Origin: Pseudomonas sp. BCA17
GTDB taxonomy: Bacteria; Pseudomonadota; Gammaproteobacteria; Pseudomonadales; Pseudomonadaceae
Assembly: GCF_004519405.1 (NCBI RefSeq)
Contig: NZ_SGWI01000003.1
Span: 1-64,000, forward strand
Length of the DNA: 64,000 nucleotides
Direction: 5' to 3'
Below are positions 33,976-43,420 of this stretch, in pieces (position 1 is the first letter of the stretch; every line of letters begins with the position of its first letter). Position numbers and translations under genes: made by a program. The notes under the pieces are model-generated. The model did no database searches and was not told the origin of the DNA. It saw only the letters and a program-made list of their open reading frames with translations.

Positions 33976-34850
33976 GCAAGAGGTCCGTGAGGGCCGGGGC
34001 TCAACACGGGTAATGCATCAGCCGTGAGTGAACCCGGCAGACGAATCTCTACCGCGACCGGCAGGTGATCGGAGATTGGCTGCGCCAGAACCTGCACACT
34101 TTCGAGCGTGAGGGTCGGGCTTAGCAGGATATGGTCCAGACAGCGTTGCGGGCGCCAGCTGGGAAACGTGGCCTCGACTTGCGGCGCCAGTAACGCAAGG
34201 TCTCGCAGCGGGGAATTCTGCAACAGGTCATTGGCATGGGTGTTCATGTCACCCATCAGCACCTGGTGCTTGTAGTTGCCAATCAAATCACGCACGTAGG
34301 CGAGCTGGAGGTTGCGCGCACGCCCTCCAAGCGCCAGATGCATCATCACCACCACCAAGGCTTCCGGACCTTCGCCAAAACGCACGAGAATCGCCCCGCG
34401 CCCTTTAGGGCCTGGCAACGGATGGTCTTCGATGACGGTAGGCTTCAGGCGGCTGAGCACACCATTACTGTGCTGCGCCAGGCGCCCGAGGTTGCGATTG
34501 AGCTGCTGATACCAGTAGGGAAAGGCTCCCAGCTGTGCCAGGTGCTCCACCTGGTTGATGTAGCCGGAACGTATGCTGCCGCCATCGGCTTCCTGCAAAG
34601 CGACCAGATCGAAGTCGTTGAGCAGGTTGCCGATCTTTTGCAGGTTGCCGGCCCGCCCGTTGTGGGGCAGCAGGTGCTGCCAGCCACGGGTGAGGTAGTG
34701 GCGGTACTTCTCGGTACTGATACCCACCTGGATATTGAAACTGAGCAGGCGCAAGCGGCTGTCAGCCGGCAAGCCAGTGGATTCCAGGTGGTGTTCGTTG
34801 ACCCGCGGCTCGTGCAGGCCAACGACGCGTTCGGTACCCCGGCGGCGCAT
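33972..34850 (-). CDS. Endonuclease/exonuclease/phosphatase family protein
   Basis: A 292-aa EEP-fold hydrolase. Seen: LLSFNIQVGI, VALQEADGG (catalytic Glu), VVMMHLALG, LMGDMNTHAND (Asp/Asn pair), LDHILLSP and ISDHLPVAVEI (catalytic Asp-His). All active-site motifs are intact. No signal peptide is seen. The substrate could be nucleic acid, a phospholipid or a phosphoester; the sequence does not decide. It lies between dsbA (10 bp) and dgcH (4-bp overlap) in one minus-strand operon. Confidence 0.85.
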   Translation of the reverse strand: MRRRGTERVVGLHEPRVNEHHLESTGLPADSRLRLLSFNIQVGISTEKYRHYLTRGWQHLLPHNGRAGNLQKIGNLLNDFDLVALQEADGGSIRSGYINQVEHLAQLGAFPYWYQQLNRNLGRLAQHSNGVLSRLKPTVIEDHPLPGPKGRGAILVRFGEGPEALVVVMMHLALGGRARNLQLAYVRDLIGNYKHQVLMGDMNTHANDLLQNSPLRDLALLAPQVEATFPSWRPQRCLDHILLSPTLTLESVQVLAQPISDHLPVAVEIRLPGSLTADALPVLSPGPHGPLA

Positions 34851-34860
34851 GGTGAGCCCC

Positions 34861-35496
34861 TTACTTGGCTGCGCGTTCTTTGGCGATCAATTGGTCCGCA
34901 ACGTTCAGGACGGCTTCCGGACCACCGGCAGTGCCGAGGTCGAAACGGTACTTACCGTTGACGATCAGGGTCGGTACACCTTGCACGCCGTACTTTTGCG
35001 CAAGTTCCTTGGCCTGTTTGATCTGGCCCTGGATAGCGAAAGAGTTGAAGGTGGCGATGAACTTGTCCTTGTCGACACCCTGGGTAGCGACGAAGTCAGC
35101 CATTTCTTCTGGCTTGGTCAGGCGCTTGCCTTGTTTCTGGATGGCTTCGAATACGGCGTTATGGACCTTGTGTTCAACACCCATGGCTTCCAGGGTCAGG
35201 AACAGTTGGCCATGGGCATCCCATGGGCCGCCGAACATGGCCGGAATGCGCTTGAAATTCACGTCGGACGGGAGTTTTTCAACCCAAGGGTTGATGGTCG
35301 GCTCAAAAGCGTAGCAATGCGGGCAGCCGTACCAGAACAGCTCCACTACTTCGATCTTGCCAGGCACCGACACCGGTACGGGATTAGCCAGTTCGACATA
35401 GGTTTTACCGGCTTCAAGCGGCACGTCGGCAGCTTGTGCGGTCATGCCGAAGAGGCTGACGGCGGCGAGAGCGGCGCTGAGGATCAGATTACGCAT
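34861..35496 (-). CDS. dsbA: Thiol:disulfide interchange protein DsbA
   Basis: A 211-aa periplasmic oxidase with signal peptide (cleavage after AQA, near residue 22) and a thioredoxin fold with an alpha-helical insert. The active site is FWYGCPHCYAFEP (CPHC), and the cis-Pro loop is VQGVPTLIVNGKY. It puts disulfides into exported proteins. It is transcribed ahead of the EEP gene, and its ATG has an AGGAG site. Confidence 0.95.
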   Translation of the reverse strand: MRNLILSAALAAVSLFGMTAQAADVPLEAGKTYVELANPVPVSVPGKIEVVELFWYGCPHCYAFEPTINPWVEKLPSDVNFKRIPAMFGGPWDAHGQLFLTLEAMGVEHKVHNAVFEAIQKQGKRLTKPEEMADFVATQGVDKDKFIATFNSFAIQGQIKQAKELAQKYGVQGVPTLIVNGKYRFDLGTAGGPEAVLNVADQLIAKERAAK

Positions 35497-35591
35497 GCTT
35501 TACTCCTGGACAAATAAAGTCGCCTCACGCGACCTTTGTTGTGACAGGTCTACGCGGGCATGAGTTCGTTAGTGTAACGGCACCGGCCACA

Positions 35592-35619
35592 AAAAAGGGC
35601 GGCCTAAGCCACCCTTTTT
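35592..35619 (-). terminator. Intrinsic terminator after cytochrome c4 gene
   Basis: AAAAAGGGCGGC (35592-35603) and GCCACCCTTTTT (35608-35619) form a 12-bp stem with one G-U pair; T-runs on both sides allow bidirectional action. It lies 47 bp beyond the stop of the minus-strand cytochrome gene and before the dsbA promoter. Confidence 0.85.
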
Positions 35620-35665
35620 ATGCTTGCATCGATGGATTAATCGAGCGTTAACGTTGCCGGGCCGA

Positions 35666-36292
35666 TCAGTGCAGACCCTGGATGTAGCTGGATAGCGCTT
35701 CGATATCCTTATCCGAGAGTTTGGCGGCAATGTCGGTCATCATTTTGTTACCAGCGTCGCCATCGATATAGCGAACTTTCTCACGGAAATCCTTCAGTTG
35801 CTTGGCCGTGTATTGGGCATGTTGGCCACTCAGGTGGGGGAAGCCTGCTGCGGCGAGACCACCGCCGTCCGGGATGTGGCAAGCCTTGCACGCGGGCATG
35901 CCGCCAATAGGCTGGTCTTCAGCGAGTTTGCCGCCTCGGAACAACGCCTGACCTTTTTCGACCAGTTTCGGATCGGCAGCTCCCACGCTGCCTTTCTGGC
36001 TGGCAAAATATGCCGCGATATCCGCCAGGTCCTGATCGCTGAGATTGGTCAGCAAGCCGGTCATTTCCAGCACCGTGCGCTTGCCGTCCTTGATGTCGTG
36101 CATCTGCTTGGTCAGGTAACGTTCACCCTGGCCGGCCAGTTTGGGGAAGTTCGGCGCCGGGCTGTTGCCATCCGGCCCATGGCAAGCACCACACACGGCG
36201 GCTTTCGCCTGACCCGCTGTAGCGTCGCCTGCAGCATGGGCAACACCGGTGATGCCCAAGGTCAACAGCAGACTCACGATCAGTTTGTTCAT
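35666..36292 (-). CDS. cc4: Dihaem cytochrome c4
   Basis: A 208-aa periplasmic protein with signal peptide (cleavage after AHA, about residue 20) and two class I cytochrome domains, each with a CxxCH haem site (CGACH near 34-38, CKACH near 136-140) and a downstream Met ligand. It carries electrons to terminal oxidases, including cbb3-type enzymes. It lies beside a monohaem c5-like gene on the same strand. Confidence 0.93.
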   Translation of the reverse strand: MNKLIVSLLLTLGITGVAHAAGDATAGQAKAAVCGACHGPDGNSPAPNFPKLAGQGERYLTKQMHDIKDGKRTVLEMTGLLTNLSDQDLADIAAYFASQKGSVGAADPKLVEKGQALFRGGKLAEDQPIGGMPACKACHIPDGGGLAAAGFPHLSGQHAQYTAKQLKDFREKVRYIDGDAGNKMMTDIAAKLSDKDIEALSSYIQGLH

Positions 36293-36325
36293 CAGCTAAT
36301 CCAACTACGGCTAAGGGTTTAAGAG

Positions 36326-36628
36326 TTATCTACCGGGTTTACTCACCATCAACTCAATGACGGCCTGGTAATCCTCAGTACTGCAGTCCATGCACAAACC
36401 ACGCGGCGGCATTGCCTTGAAACCCTGGGTTACGTGTTGCACCAGCGTGTCCATGCCTTGCGCCAGTCTGGGCGCCCACGCTGCCTGATCACCCCGTTTA
36501 GGGGCGCTGGGCAGTTGGCCGGCATGGCAAGCCACGCAAACTCGGTTGTACACCGCTTCCGGTTCCTGTGTAGCCTGAGCGCCATAAAGCGGAATCAGGA
36601 CACCAAAAACGAACAACCATCGGGTCAT
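36326..36628 (-). CDS. Cytochrome c5-family monohaem protein
   Basis: A 100-aa small secreted cytochrome. After a signal peptide (residues 1-19, ending GAQA) comes a single haem site CVACH and later the MPPRGLCMDCS loop, which carries a possible Met ligand and a c5-type Cys pair. It precedes cc4 by 33 bp on the same strand, so the two should be made together. Partner oxidase unknown. Confidence 0.87.
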   Translation of the reverse strand: MTRWLFVFGVLIPLYGAQATQEPEAVYNRVCVACHAGQLPSAPKRGDQAAWAPRLAQGMDTLVQHVTQGFKAMPPRGLCMDCSTEDYQAVIELMVSKPGR

Positions 36629-36820
36629 ACATCGACCTTTTCAGGGTTTGAGAGCGTTTTGCGTTCTAATGCGCAATGAAGGTCTTTCGCTCCCGTGAAC
36701 TTCATCCTTCGCTGGGACAAAGCACACACAAAATCTGCGGCATTATATACTGGCGCTACTGAAACGGAAACGACACCGCTTGCCGCACCCTTTATCGGCA
36801 CCGCCCACATCGGAAATCTC

Positions 36821-37462
36821 ATGCAACTCAAGAATCCCATCCTCGGCCTGTGCCAACAGTCCACGTTCATGCTCAGCGCCGCCAAAGTTGATCAATGCCC
36901 CGATGACGAAGGCTTTGAAGTCGCCTTTGCTGGCCGCTCCAACGCCGGTAAATCCAGCGCACTGAACACCCTGACCCACGCCAGCCTGGCGCGCACCTCG
37001 AAAACTCCGGGCCGCACGCAACTGCTCAATTTCTTCAAGCTAGACGATGATCGGCGTCTGGTCGACCTGCCGGGCTACGGTTACGCAAAAGTACCCATCC
37101 CGCTGAAGCTGCACTGGCAACGTCACCTGGAGGCCTACCTGGGCGGTCGCGAGAGTTTGAAGGGCTTGATTCTGATGATGGACATCCGTCATCCAATGAC
37201 CGACTTCGACTTGCTGATGCTGGACTGGGCCATGGCCAGCGGCATGCCGATGCATATCCTGCTGACCAAGGCAGACAAGCTGACCTACGGCGCCGCCAAG
37301 AACACGCTGCTGAAGGTCCAATCGGATATCCGTAAAGGCTGGGGTGATGCAATCACCATCCAATTGTTCTCGGCACCCAAGCGTATGGGCCTGGAAGAGG
37401 CTTACACCGTGTTGGCCGGCTGGATGGAGTTGGCGGACAAGGGCGCTGAAGTCGCGGAATAG
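36821..37462 (+). CDS. engB: Ribosome biogenesis GTPase EngB (YihA/YsxC)
   Basis: A 213-aa GTPase needed for late 50S assembly. Motifs: G1 GRSNAGKSS (38-46), G2 with TPGRTQ, G3 DLPGYG (82-87) and G4 TKAD (149-152). The frame opens at 36695, but the ATG at 36821 starts the conserved [16 protein letters not shown] sequence. It is convergent with ersA and polA, the same arrangement as yihA-spf-polA in enterobacteria. Confidence 0.93.
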   Translation: MQLKNPILGLCQQSTFMLSAAKVDQCPDDEGFEVAFAGRSNAGKSSALNTLTHASLARTSKTPGRTQLLNFFKLDDDRRLVDLPGYGYAKVPIPLKLHWQRHLEAYLGGRESLKGLILMMDIRHPMTDFDLLMLDWAMASGMPMHILLTKADKLTYGAAKNTLLKVQSDIRKGWGDAITIQLFSAPKRMGLEEAYTVLAGWMELADKGAEVAE

Positions 37463-37474
37463 CTTTTCTGCGGG

Positions 37475-37606
37475 CAAAAAAAACCCCGGACTTCGTATGG
37501 GGAGGGGAAGTTCGGGGTTCAAGTTCCGGACCGCTAGGGCGGGGTCCAGATATCTGCCAACACTTAACACAACATAGGAGCATTGAAGGGCTTCACCACC
37601 CATTCA
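37475..37606 (-). ncRNA. ersA: Small regulatory RNA ErsA (Spot 42-like position)
   Basis: The engB-polA spacer holds an RNA gene on the minus strand. An AlgU-type promoter at 37612-37639 predicts a start near 37606; a terminator (CCCCGGACTTC/GAAGTTCGGGG stem, 37484-37517, with eight U encoded at 37476-37483) predicts the end near 37475. The length of about 132 nt equals that reported for ErsA, known in P. aeruginosa between the same two genes. ErsA is an Hfq-dependent RNA that controls algC, oprD and biofilm genes. The loop region is C-rich (CUUCCCCUCCCC), a likely target-binding site. Confidence 0.88.
37476..37519 (-). terminator. Intrinsic terminator of ersA
   Basis: On the minus strand GAACCCCGAACTTC and GAAGTCCGGGGTT make a stem of about 13 bp with one mismatch around a C-rich loop, then eight T. 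In this direction it ends ErsA and any polA readthrough. In the plus direction the T-run is absent, so engB is less well served. Confidence 0.88.
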
Positions 37607-37611
37607 GTAAC

Positions 37612-37639
37612 TCTGAGTGGCAGTTCACGGGTTAAGTTC
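37612..37639 (-). promoter_or_regulatory. AlgU (sigma-22/sigma-E) promoter of ersA
   Basis: On the minus strand, GAACTT (-35, 37639-37634), 17-bp spacer, TCAGA (-10, 37616-37612). This matches the AlgU consensus GAACTT-N16/17-TCnnA and lies at the right distance for the ErsA start near 37606. It ties the RNA to envelope stress, the same pathway as algB-kinB elsewhere in this window. Confidence 0.85.
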
Positions 37640-37730
37640 CGGCAGATTAAAAAACTATTGGAAATAACTGGCATCGATTTCCGATCTAAAGCGCTCTGCC
37701 ATCACGGTTGGTAATGGCAGAGCCGCGATA

Positions 37731-40514
37731 TCAGTGCGCCTCGTCCCAGTTATCGCCCACCCCCACATCGACCACCAACGGCACATCCAACTGTGCCGCC
37801 GCGCTCATGTGTTCGCGGATCCTTTCGCTGACTTGCGCCACCAGATCTTCACGCACCTCAAGCACCAATTCGTCGTGCACCTGCAGGATAACCTTGGCGT
37901 CCAGGCCCGACTCCGTCAGCCAGTTATCCACCTGCACCATGGCTTTCTTGATGATGTCCGCCGCCGTGCCCTGCATCGGCGCGTTAATCGCCGTGCGTTC
38001 GGCGGCCGCGCGCTCCTGAGGCTTATTGGAGTTGATATCGGGCAAATACAGCCGACGCCCGAAGAAGGTTTCCACATAGCCTTGGTCGGCTGCCTGGGCG
38101 CGGGTGCGCTCCATATATTCGCGAACGCCCGGGTAGCGTGCGAAATACACATCGATGTAGGCCTTGGCGGTCTTGGTGTCGACGCCGATGTCTTTACCGA
38201 GCTTCTGTGCACCCATACCGTAGATCAGGCCAAAGTTGATCGCCTTGGCACTGCGCCGCTGGTTGGACGTGACCTCAGCCAATTCCACCTTGAACACCTC
38301 GGCCGCCGTGGCCGTGTGCACGTCCAGGTTGTTGCGGAAGGCATTCATCAAGCCCTCGTCCTTGGACAAGTGCGCCATGATCCGCAACTCGATCTGGGAA
38401 TAGTCAGCCGCCAACAGTTTGTAGCCCTTGGGCGCGACAAATGCCTGACGTATCCGCCGCCCTTCGGCGGTGCGCACCGGGATGTTCTGCAGGTTCGGAT
38501 CGCTGGAGGACAAACGCCCGGTCGCCGCCACCGCCTGGTGATAAGACGTGTGGATGCGTCCGGTACGTGGGTTGATCTGCTCTGGCAGCCGGTCGGTGTA
38601 GGTGCTTTTGAGCTTGCTCATGCTGCGGTACTGCATCAGCACCTTGGGCAACAGGAAGTCGTCTTCGGCCAACTTGGCCAGCACTTCCTCAGCGGTGGAC
38701 GCCTGGCCTTTGCCGGTCTTCTTCAGTACCGGCAGGCCCAGTTTCTCGTAGAGAATCGCCCCAAGCTGCTTGGGCGAACCCAGATTGAACGCTTCACCGG
38801 CGATCTCGAATGCCTGGCGCTCCAGCTCAACCATCTTGTTGCCCAGCTCGATGCTCTGGACGCCCAGCAGGTCCTTATCCACCAACGCGCCCTGGCGCTC
38901 GATGCGCGCCAGCACCGGCACCAATGGAATCTCGATGTCGGTCAGCACGCTGGCCAGGCTTGGGAGGGCCGCCAGTTGCGCGTACAACGCCTGATGCAGA
39001 CGCAGTGTCACGTCGGCATCTTCAGCCGCGTAAGGGCCGGCTTGCTCAAGCGGGATCTGGTCGAATGTCAGCTGCTTGGCACCCTTGCCGGCGATGTCCT
39101 GGAAACTGACGGTGTCGTAGTCCAGGTACTTCTTGGCCAGGCTATCCATGTCGTGCCGCGTTGCAGTGGAATTGAGCACATAAGATTCGAGCATGGTGTC
39201 GAATGCGATGCCGCGCACGGTAATGCCTTGCGCCGGGTCGCCACCGATGGCGCAGTTGGCCAGGATGTTCATGTCGAACTTGGCGTGCTGGCCGACCTTG
39301 AGCTTGGTCGGATCTTCCAGCAATGGTTTCAACGCGAGCAACACGGTGTCGCGATCCAGCTGCGACGGCGCGCCGATGTAGGAATGAGTCAGCGGGATGT
39401 ACGCCGCTTCATGGGGCTGCACCGCAAACGAGAGCCCGACCAGTTGCGCCTGCTGCGCGTCGATGCCGGTGGTTTCGGTGTCGAACGCGAACAACTTCGC
39501 GTCATTGAGCTTCTTCAGCCAGGTATCGAAGGTCGCCTGGTCAAGGATTGTCGTGTAAGTCGCCTCGACAGGCGCAGCCACGGCAACCTCAATAGCAGTT
39601 TCAGCGACGGGAGCGGTGTTGAGCTCCACACGCTTGGCGTCACGCTGAATCTCGTCAAACCAGCTCTTGAACTCCAGCAGCGTGTACAACTCCAGCAGCT
39701 TTTCACGATCGGGTTCGATCAGGTGCAGGTCTTCCAGGCCGACGTCCAGCGGCACGTCACACTTGATCGTCGCCAGTTGGTACGACAGGAACGCCATCTC
39801 CTTGTGCTCTTCCAACTTGGCCGGCAAGGTCTTGGCCCCACGGATGGGCAGGGTTGGCACGATATCCAACTGTTCATAAAGCTCTTTGATCCCGCCATTC
39901 ACGCCCACCAGCAAGCCGGAAGCGGTCTTCGGACCAATGCCCGGAACACCCGGAATGTTGTCGGACGAGTCCCCCATCAACGCCAGATAGTCGATGATCT
40001 GCTCCGGAGCGACGCCAAATTTCTCCTTTACGCCTTCGATGTCCATCGAACTACCGGTCATAGTGTTGACCAAGGTAATGTGCCCATCGACCAACTGCGC
40101 CATGTCTTTGTCACCCGTGGAAATCACCACCGGTCGGTTGGCAGCTGCACTGCTGCGGGCCAGGGTGCCGATCACGTCATCGGCCTCGACGCCTTCGACG
40201 CACAGCAGCGGGAAGCCCAGGGCGATGACGCTCTGGTGCAACGGCTCGATCTGCAGGCGCATGTCATCAGGCATGCTCGGGCGGTTGGCCTTGTATTCGG
40301 CATACATGTCATCGCGAAAAGTCCCACCCTTGGCGTCAAACACCACGGCGAAGGGGCTGTCCGGGTACTGCTTGCGCAGGCTTTTGAGCATGTTCAACAC
40401 GCCCTTGACCGCACCGGTCGGCAGGCCTTTGGACGTGGTGAGCGGTGGCAGCGCGTGAAAGGCGCGATACAGGTAAGAAGAACCGTCCACCAGGACGAGG
40501 GGGGCTTGGCTCAT
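37731..40514 (-). CDS. polA: DNA polymerase I
   Basis: A 927-aa enzyme with all three domains: 5'-3' exonuclease (residues 1-290, with [12 protein letters not shown] and [10 protein letters not shown]), 3'-5' proofreading exonuclease (about 320-520, with FDTETTG, so the domain is active) and polymerase (about 560-927, with motif [15 protein letters not shown], the [17 protein letters not shown]-helix and motif [11 protein letters not shown]). It fills gaps and removes RNA primers. The ATG at 40514 begins [19 protein letters not shown]; a TTG four codons earlier is less likely. Confidence 0.97.
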   Translation of the reverse strand: MSQAPLVLVDGSSYLYRAFHALPPLTTSKGLPTGAVKGVLNMLKSLRKQYPDSPFAVVFDAKGGTFRDDMYAEYKANRPSMPDDMRLQIEPLHQSVIALGFPLLCVEGVEADDVIGTLARSSAAANRPVVISTGDKDMAQLVDGHITLVNTMTGSSMDIEGVKEKFGVAPEQIIDYLALMGDSSDNIPGVPGIGPKTASGLLVGVNGGIKELYEQLDIVPTLPIRGAKTLPAKLEEHKEMAFLSYQLATIKCDVPLDVGLEDLHLIEPDREKLLELYTLLEFKSWFDEIQRDAKRVELNTAPVAETAIEVAVAAPVEATYTTILDQATFDTWLKKLNDAKLFAFDTETTGIDAQQAQLVGLSFAVQPHEAAYIPLTHSYIGAPSQLDRDTVLLALKPLLEDPTKLKVGQHAKFDMNILANCAIGGDPAQGITVRGIAFDTMLESYVLNSTATRHDMDSLAKKYLDYDTVSFQDIAGKGAKQLTFDQIPLEQAGPYAAEDADVTLRLHQALYAQLAALPSLASVLTDIEIPLVPVLARIERQGALVDKDLLGVQSIELGNKMVELERQAFEIAGEAFNLGSPKQLGAILYEKLGLPVLKKTGKGQASTAEEVLAKLAEDDFLLPKVLMQYRSMSKLKSTYTDRLPEQINPRTGRIHTSYHQAVAATGRLSSSDPNLQNIPVRTAEGRRIRQAFVAPKGYKLLAADYSQIELRIMAHLSKDEGLMNAFRNNLDVHTATAAEVFKVELAEVTSNQRRSAKAINFGLIYGMGAQKLGKDIGVDTKTAKAYIDVYFARYPGVREYMERTRAQAADQGYVETFFGRRLYLPDINSNKPQERAAAERTAINAPMQGTAADIIKKAMVQVDNWLTESGLDAKVILQVHDELVLEVREDLVAQVSERIREHMSAAAQLDVPLVVDVGVGDNWDEAH

Positions 40515-40588
40515 GAGCAGTATCAACCTTTTCGGCGGGTCAGGCGCTAGAATAGCCGGACCAATGACGACAAAGGGACAAGGTTATC

Positions 40589-40879
40589 ATGCGTACATTC
40601 AATCGCCTGCTCCTCACTGGCTTGATTGCACTCGCTCCGATGGCTGCCATGGCGGCAGACAGCGCCCCTTCGGGCGATCCGGAAGTTACCATTCGCACGG
40701 AAGGCGACAGAACCATCCAGGAATACCGCCAAAACGGTTTCCTGTACGCAATCAAGGTCACGGTAAAGGGTGCCCCGCCCTATTTCCTGGTGCGCGCGGA
40801 CGGAACTGACGCGAACTTCATCCGCTCTGACCAGCCGGATATGCTGATCCCGTCATGGAAGATCTTCGAATGGAAATGA
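40589..40879 (+). CDS. DUF2782 family secreted protein
   Basis: A 96-aa protein with signal peptide (MRTFNRLLLTGLIALAPMAAMA) and a short DUF2782 domain: EVTIRTEGDRTIQEYRQNGFLYAIKVTVKGAPPYFLV. Members occur beside polA in gammaproteobacteria and have no assigned function. It is divergent from polA and 56 bp ahead of thrB, with which it may be co-transcribed. Confidence 0.87.
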   Translation: MRTFNRLLLTGLIALAPMAAMAADSAPSGDPEVTIRTEGDRTIQEYRQNGFLYAIKVTVKGAPPYFLVRADGTDANFIRSDQPDMLIPSWKIFEWK

Positions 40880-40935
40880 TTTCTTAACTTCAATTGGCGC
40901 CGCGCACCGCGGCGCCCGTACTGGCAGTTTTAACC

Positions 40936-41889
40936 ATGTCTGTGTTTACCCCCCTGGCTCGGCCCGAGCTGGAAACCTTTCTCGCCCCTTACGGGCTCGG
41001 CCGCCTGCTTGATTTCCAGGGGATTGCCGCTGGTAGTGAAAACACCAATTTCTTTATCAGCCTGGAACAGGGCGAGTTCGTCCTGACCCTGGTTGAGCGC
41101 GGCCCTGTCGCGGAAATGCCATTTTTCATCGAGTTGCTCGACGTACTCCACGACGCCGACCTGCCGGTGCCTTATGCCCTACGCACCACCGACGGCGTAG
41201 CCCTGCGCACGCTGGCCGGCAAACCGGCGCTGCTGCAGCCGCGCCTGGCCGGCAAACACATCAAGGACGCCAACGCCCAGCATTGCTCCCAGGTCGGTGA
41301 CCTGCTGGGCCACCTGCACCTGGCCACCCAAGGTGAGAAGGTGCTGGAACGCAAGACCGATCGCGGGCTGGATTGGATGCTCAGTGAAGGTGCACAGCTG
41401 ATTTCGCACCTGAACCACGCACAACAACGCCTTCTGCAGGACGCATTGACCGAGATCGAAGCCCACAAAGCCGGGATCCTTGCCTTGCCGCGCGCCAACG
41501 TGCATGCCGACCTCTTCCGCGACAATGCGATGTTTGAAGGCACGCATCTCACAGGCCTGATCGACTTCTACAACGCCTGCTCCGGTCCGATGCTGTACGA
41601 CGTGGCAATCGCCCTGAATGATTGGTGCTCGGATGCGCACGGCGTGATTGATGGGCCGCGCGCCCGAGCGCTGCTGGGCGCCTACGCGAGCCTGCGGCCG
41701 TTTACCGCCAGGGAAGCGGAACTCTGGCCGACCATGCTGCGCGTAGCGTGCGTGCGGTTCTGGCTGTCGCGCCTGATCGCCGCTGAATCATTTGCCGGCC
41801 AGGATGTGTTGATTCACGACCCAGCGGAATTCGAGCGTCGGCTTATGCAGCGTCAGCAAGTCACTGTCCAACTGCCGTTCGCCCTCTAA
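40936..41889 (+). CDS. thrB: Homoserine kinase, ThrB type II (APH fold)
   Basis: A 317-aa kinase with an aminoglycoside phosphotransferase-like fold, unlike the GHMP-type ThrB of E. coli. Seen: GIAAGSENTNFFISL (nucleotide loop), NVHADLFRDNAMF (catalytic HxD and Asn) and GLIDFYNACSGPMLYDVAIALNDWC (metal Asp). It phosphorylates homoserine in threonine synthesis. The ATG at 40936 begins MSVFTPLARPELETFLAPYG. Confidence 0.9.
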   Translation: MSVFTPLARPELETFLAPYGLGRLLDFQGIAAGSENTNFFISLEQGEFVLTLVERGPVAEMPFFIELLDVLHDADLPVPYALRTTDGVALRTLAGKPALLQPRLAGKHIKDANAQHCSQVGDLLGHLHLATQGEKVLERKTDRGLDWMLSEGAQLISHLNHAQQRLLQDALTEIEAHKAGILALPRANVHADLFRDNAMFEGTHLTGLIDFYNACSGPMLYDVAIALNDWCSDAHGVIDGPRARALLGAYASLRPFTAREAELWPTMLRVACVRFWLSRLIAAESFAGQDVLIHDPAEFERRLMQRQQVTVQLPFAL

Positions 41890-41904
41890 GCGCAAAAAAT
41901 GTGA

Positions 41905-41922
41905 GAGGGGGCGTGCCCCCTC
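41905..41922. repeat. Single REP palindrome, also convergent terminator candidate
   Basis: GAGGGGGC (41905-41912) and GCCCCCTC (41915-41922) give an 8-bp stem with a 2-base centre, followed by CCATGGG. It resembles half of the REPINs seen elsewhere here and lies between the convergent ends of thrB and znuA. No T-run. Confidence 0.6.
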
Positions 41923-41949
41923 CCATGGGTTGATGCGTAGTGCCGGCTT

Positions 41950-42870
41950 TCAGAGCGACTCCAGGCACCCCGCCAGATCATTGCCCAATTTCTCCAGTAC
42001 CTGCTCGTAACCCTGCGCCGTGGCCGGCGTGTAGCCCCCCAATGCATCCAGCTCCGCCAGCTTCACCGGCAGGCCTGCCACCAGCGTCTCAGCCAGGCGC
42101 GGACGCAATGGCGGCTCACTGAACACACACGTCTTGCCCACTTCCTGCAAACGCGTACGCATTGCCGCAACGTGCTGGGCGCCCGGCTGAACTTCGGCAG
42201 CCACGCTGAATACGCCGGCGTGCTTGAGCCCGTAGGCGTCTTCGAAGTAATCAAAGGCTTCATGGAACACGAAGTAAGGTTTGTCGCCGATTGACGCCAA
42301 GCGCGCCTTCAACCGCGCATCCAAAGCATCCAGACGCTCATCGAAGGCTTTCACGTTACTTTGATAACGTGCGGCATTGGCCGGGTCGGCAGCGCTGAGA
42401 TCAGACGCCATGCGTGCCGCGATCACGCGCGCGTTTACTGTCGACAACCACAAGTGCGCATCCAGGCTGCCCGGGCGGTGATCATGGTCATGTTCGTCGG
42501 CCTCATCAGCGTGAGAGTGGCTATCTTCGGCAAAACGACGCAGTTTCATGCCTGGAAGGTCCTGCACGGCCACGGTCGGCAGGTTGCGCCCCTTGAGCAC
42601 GCGCGGCAGGAAGCTCTCCATGTCCGGACCGATCCAATACAGCAGGTCCACCGACTGCACGCGCCGTACGTCGGATGGGCGCAAGGCATAGTTGTGCGGC
42701 GATGCGCCAGGCGGCAACAACACCTCCGGGATCGCTACGCCATCCTGCACAGCGGCGGCAATCAGCTGCAACGGCTTGATACTGGTCAACACTTTGACCT
42801 CTGCCTGAGCAGCCCCGGCAACGAACAAACTGGTGACAAATACGACAAAAACGGGAAAAAGTCGGAACAC
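41950..42870 (-). CDS. znuA: Zinc ABC transporter substrate-binding protein
   Basis: A 306-aa periplasmic protein of cluster A-I, with signal peptide ending AGAAQA. It has the His-rich loop HSHADEADEHDHDHRPG (about residues 113-129) and the ligand stretches SLDAHLWLS and VFHEAFDYFEDAYGL typical of ZnuA. The frame runs to 43089 over zur, so a later start is needed: GTG at 42870 gives MFRLFPVFVV, and a second GTG at 42879 is equally possible. Expression is probably controlled by the Zur-like box about 30 bp upstream. Confidence 0.92.
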   Translation of the reverse strand: MFRLFPVFVVFVTSLFVAGAAQAEVKVLTSIKPLQLIAAAVQDGVAIPEVLLPPGASPHNYALRPSDVRRVQSVDLLYWIGPDMESFLPRVLKGRNLPTVAVQDLPGMKLRRFAEDSHSHADEADEHDHDHRPGSLDAHLWLSTVNARVIAARMASDLSAADPANAARYQSNVKAFDERLDALDARLKARLASIGDKPYFVFHEAFDYFEDAYGLKHAGVFSVAAEVQPGAQHVAAMRTRLQEVGKTCVFSEPPLRPRLAETLVAGLPVKLAELDALGGYTPATAQGYEQVLEKLGNDLAGCLESL

Positions 42871-42897
42871 GATGACCACTCGATGGCGTAGGAACGG

Positions 42898-42910
42898 GTA
42901 ACATAATAAC
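42898..42910. promoter_or_regulatory. Zur-like box between znuA and zur
   Basis: GTAACATAATAAC on the plus strand (GTTATTATGTTAC on the other) resembles the TGTTATA-type AT-rich dyad recognised by Zur in gammaproteobacteria. It lies in the 67-bp gap between znuA and zur-znuCB, so one operator could repress both. The dyad is imperfect. Confidence 0.6.
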
Positions 42911-42937
42911 GTCTCTATCAAATGTCTGTCGCCGCCC

Positions 42938-43420
42938 ATGCCTAAAACACCGCTTGCCAGCCGTCCCCACGACCACTCCCACTGCGTGCATACCGCGCTG
43001 TCGGAAGCCGACACCCTGTGTGCGCAGAAAGGCTTGCGCCTGACCGCTTTGCGTCGTCGGGTGCTGGAGCTGGTGTGGCAGAGCCACAAGCCGCTGGGCG
43101 CCTACGACATTCTTGGCGTGCTCAGCGAGCAGGACGGCCGCCGCGCCGCACCACCTACGGTTTACCGTGCGCTGGATTTCCTGCTGGACAACGGCCTGGT
43201 GCATCGCATCGCGTCCCTCAACGCCTTTGTCGGCTGCAGCCATCCGGAGCACGCGCATCAGGGGCAGTTCCTGATCTGCCGCGAGTGCCACGCCGCCATC
43301 GAGCTTGAACAGAAAAGCATCAGCGACGCCATCATCCAAAGCTCCGCCGACGTCGGCTTCAAGGTTGAAGGGCAAACGGTCGAAGTGGTCGGGCTCTGCT
43401 CGGGTTGCCAGGGGGCTTGA
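42938..43420 (+). CDS. zur: Zinc uptake regulator Zur (Fur family)
   Basis: A 160-aa Fur-family repressor. Winged helix at about 32-95 ([44 protein letters not shown]). Structural zinc Cys pairs are C-x-x-C in ICRECH and CSGC at the C-terminus. The dimer domain carries [11 protein letters not shown]. It represses znu genes when zinc is plentiful. Its stop codon overlaps the znuC start (TGATG), so repressor and transporter are made from one mRNA. Confidence 0.93.
   Translation: MPKTPLASRPHDHSHCVHTALSEADTLCAQKGLRLTALRRRVLELVWQSHKPLGAYDILGVLSEQDGRRAAPPTVYRALDFLLDNGLVHRIASLNAFVGCSHPEHAHQGQFLICRECHAAIELEQKSISDAIIQSSADVGFKVEGQTVEVVGLCSGCQGA

Noticed and set aside
37734..40550. A 938-aa open frame on the plus strand opposite polA
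   Set aside because: It is the antisense shadow of polA in GC-rich DNA. Its protein is His/Gln/Arg-rich without any domain, and the opposite strand encodes a complete polymerase.
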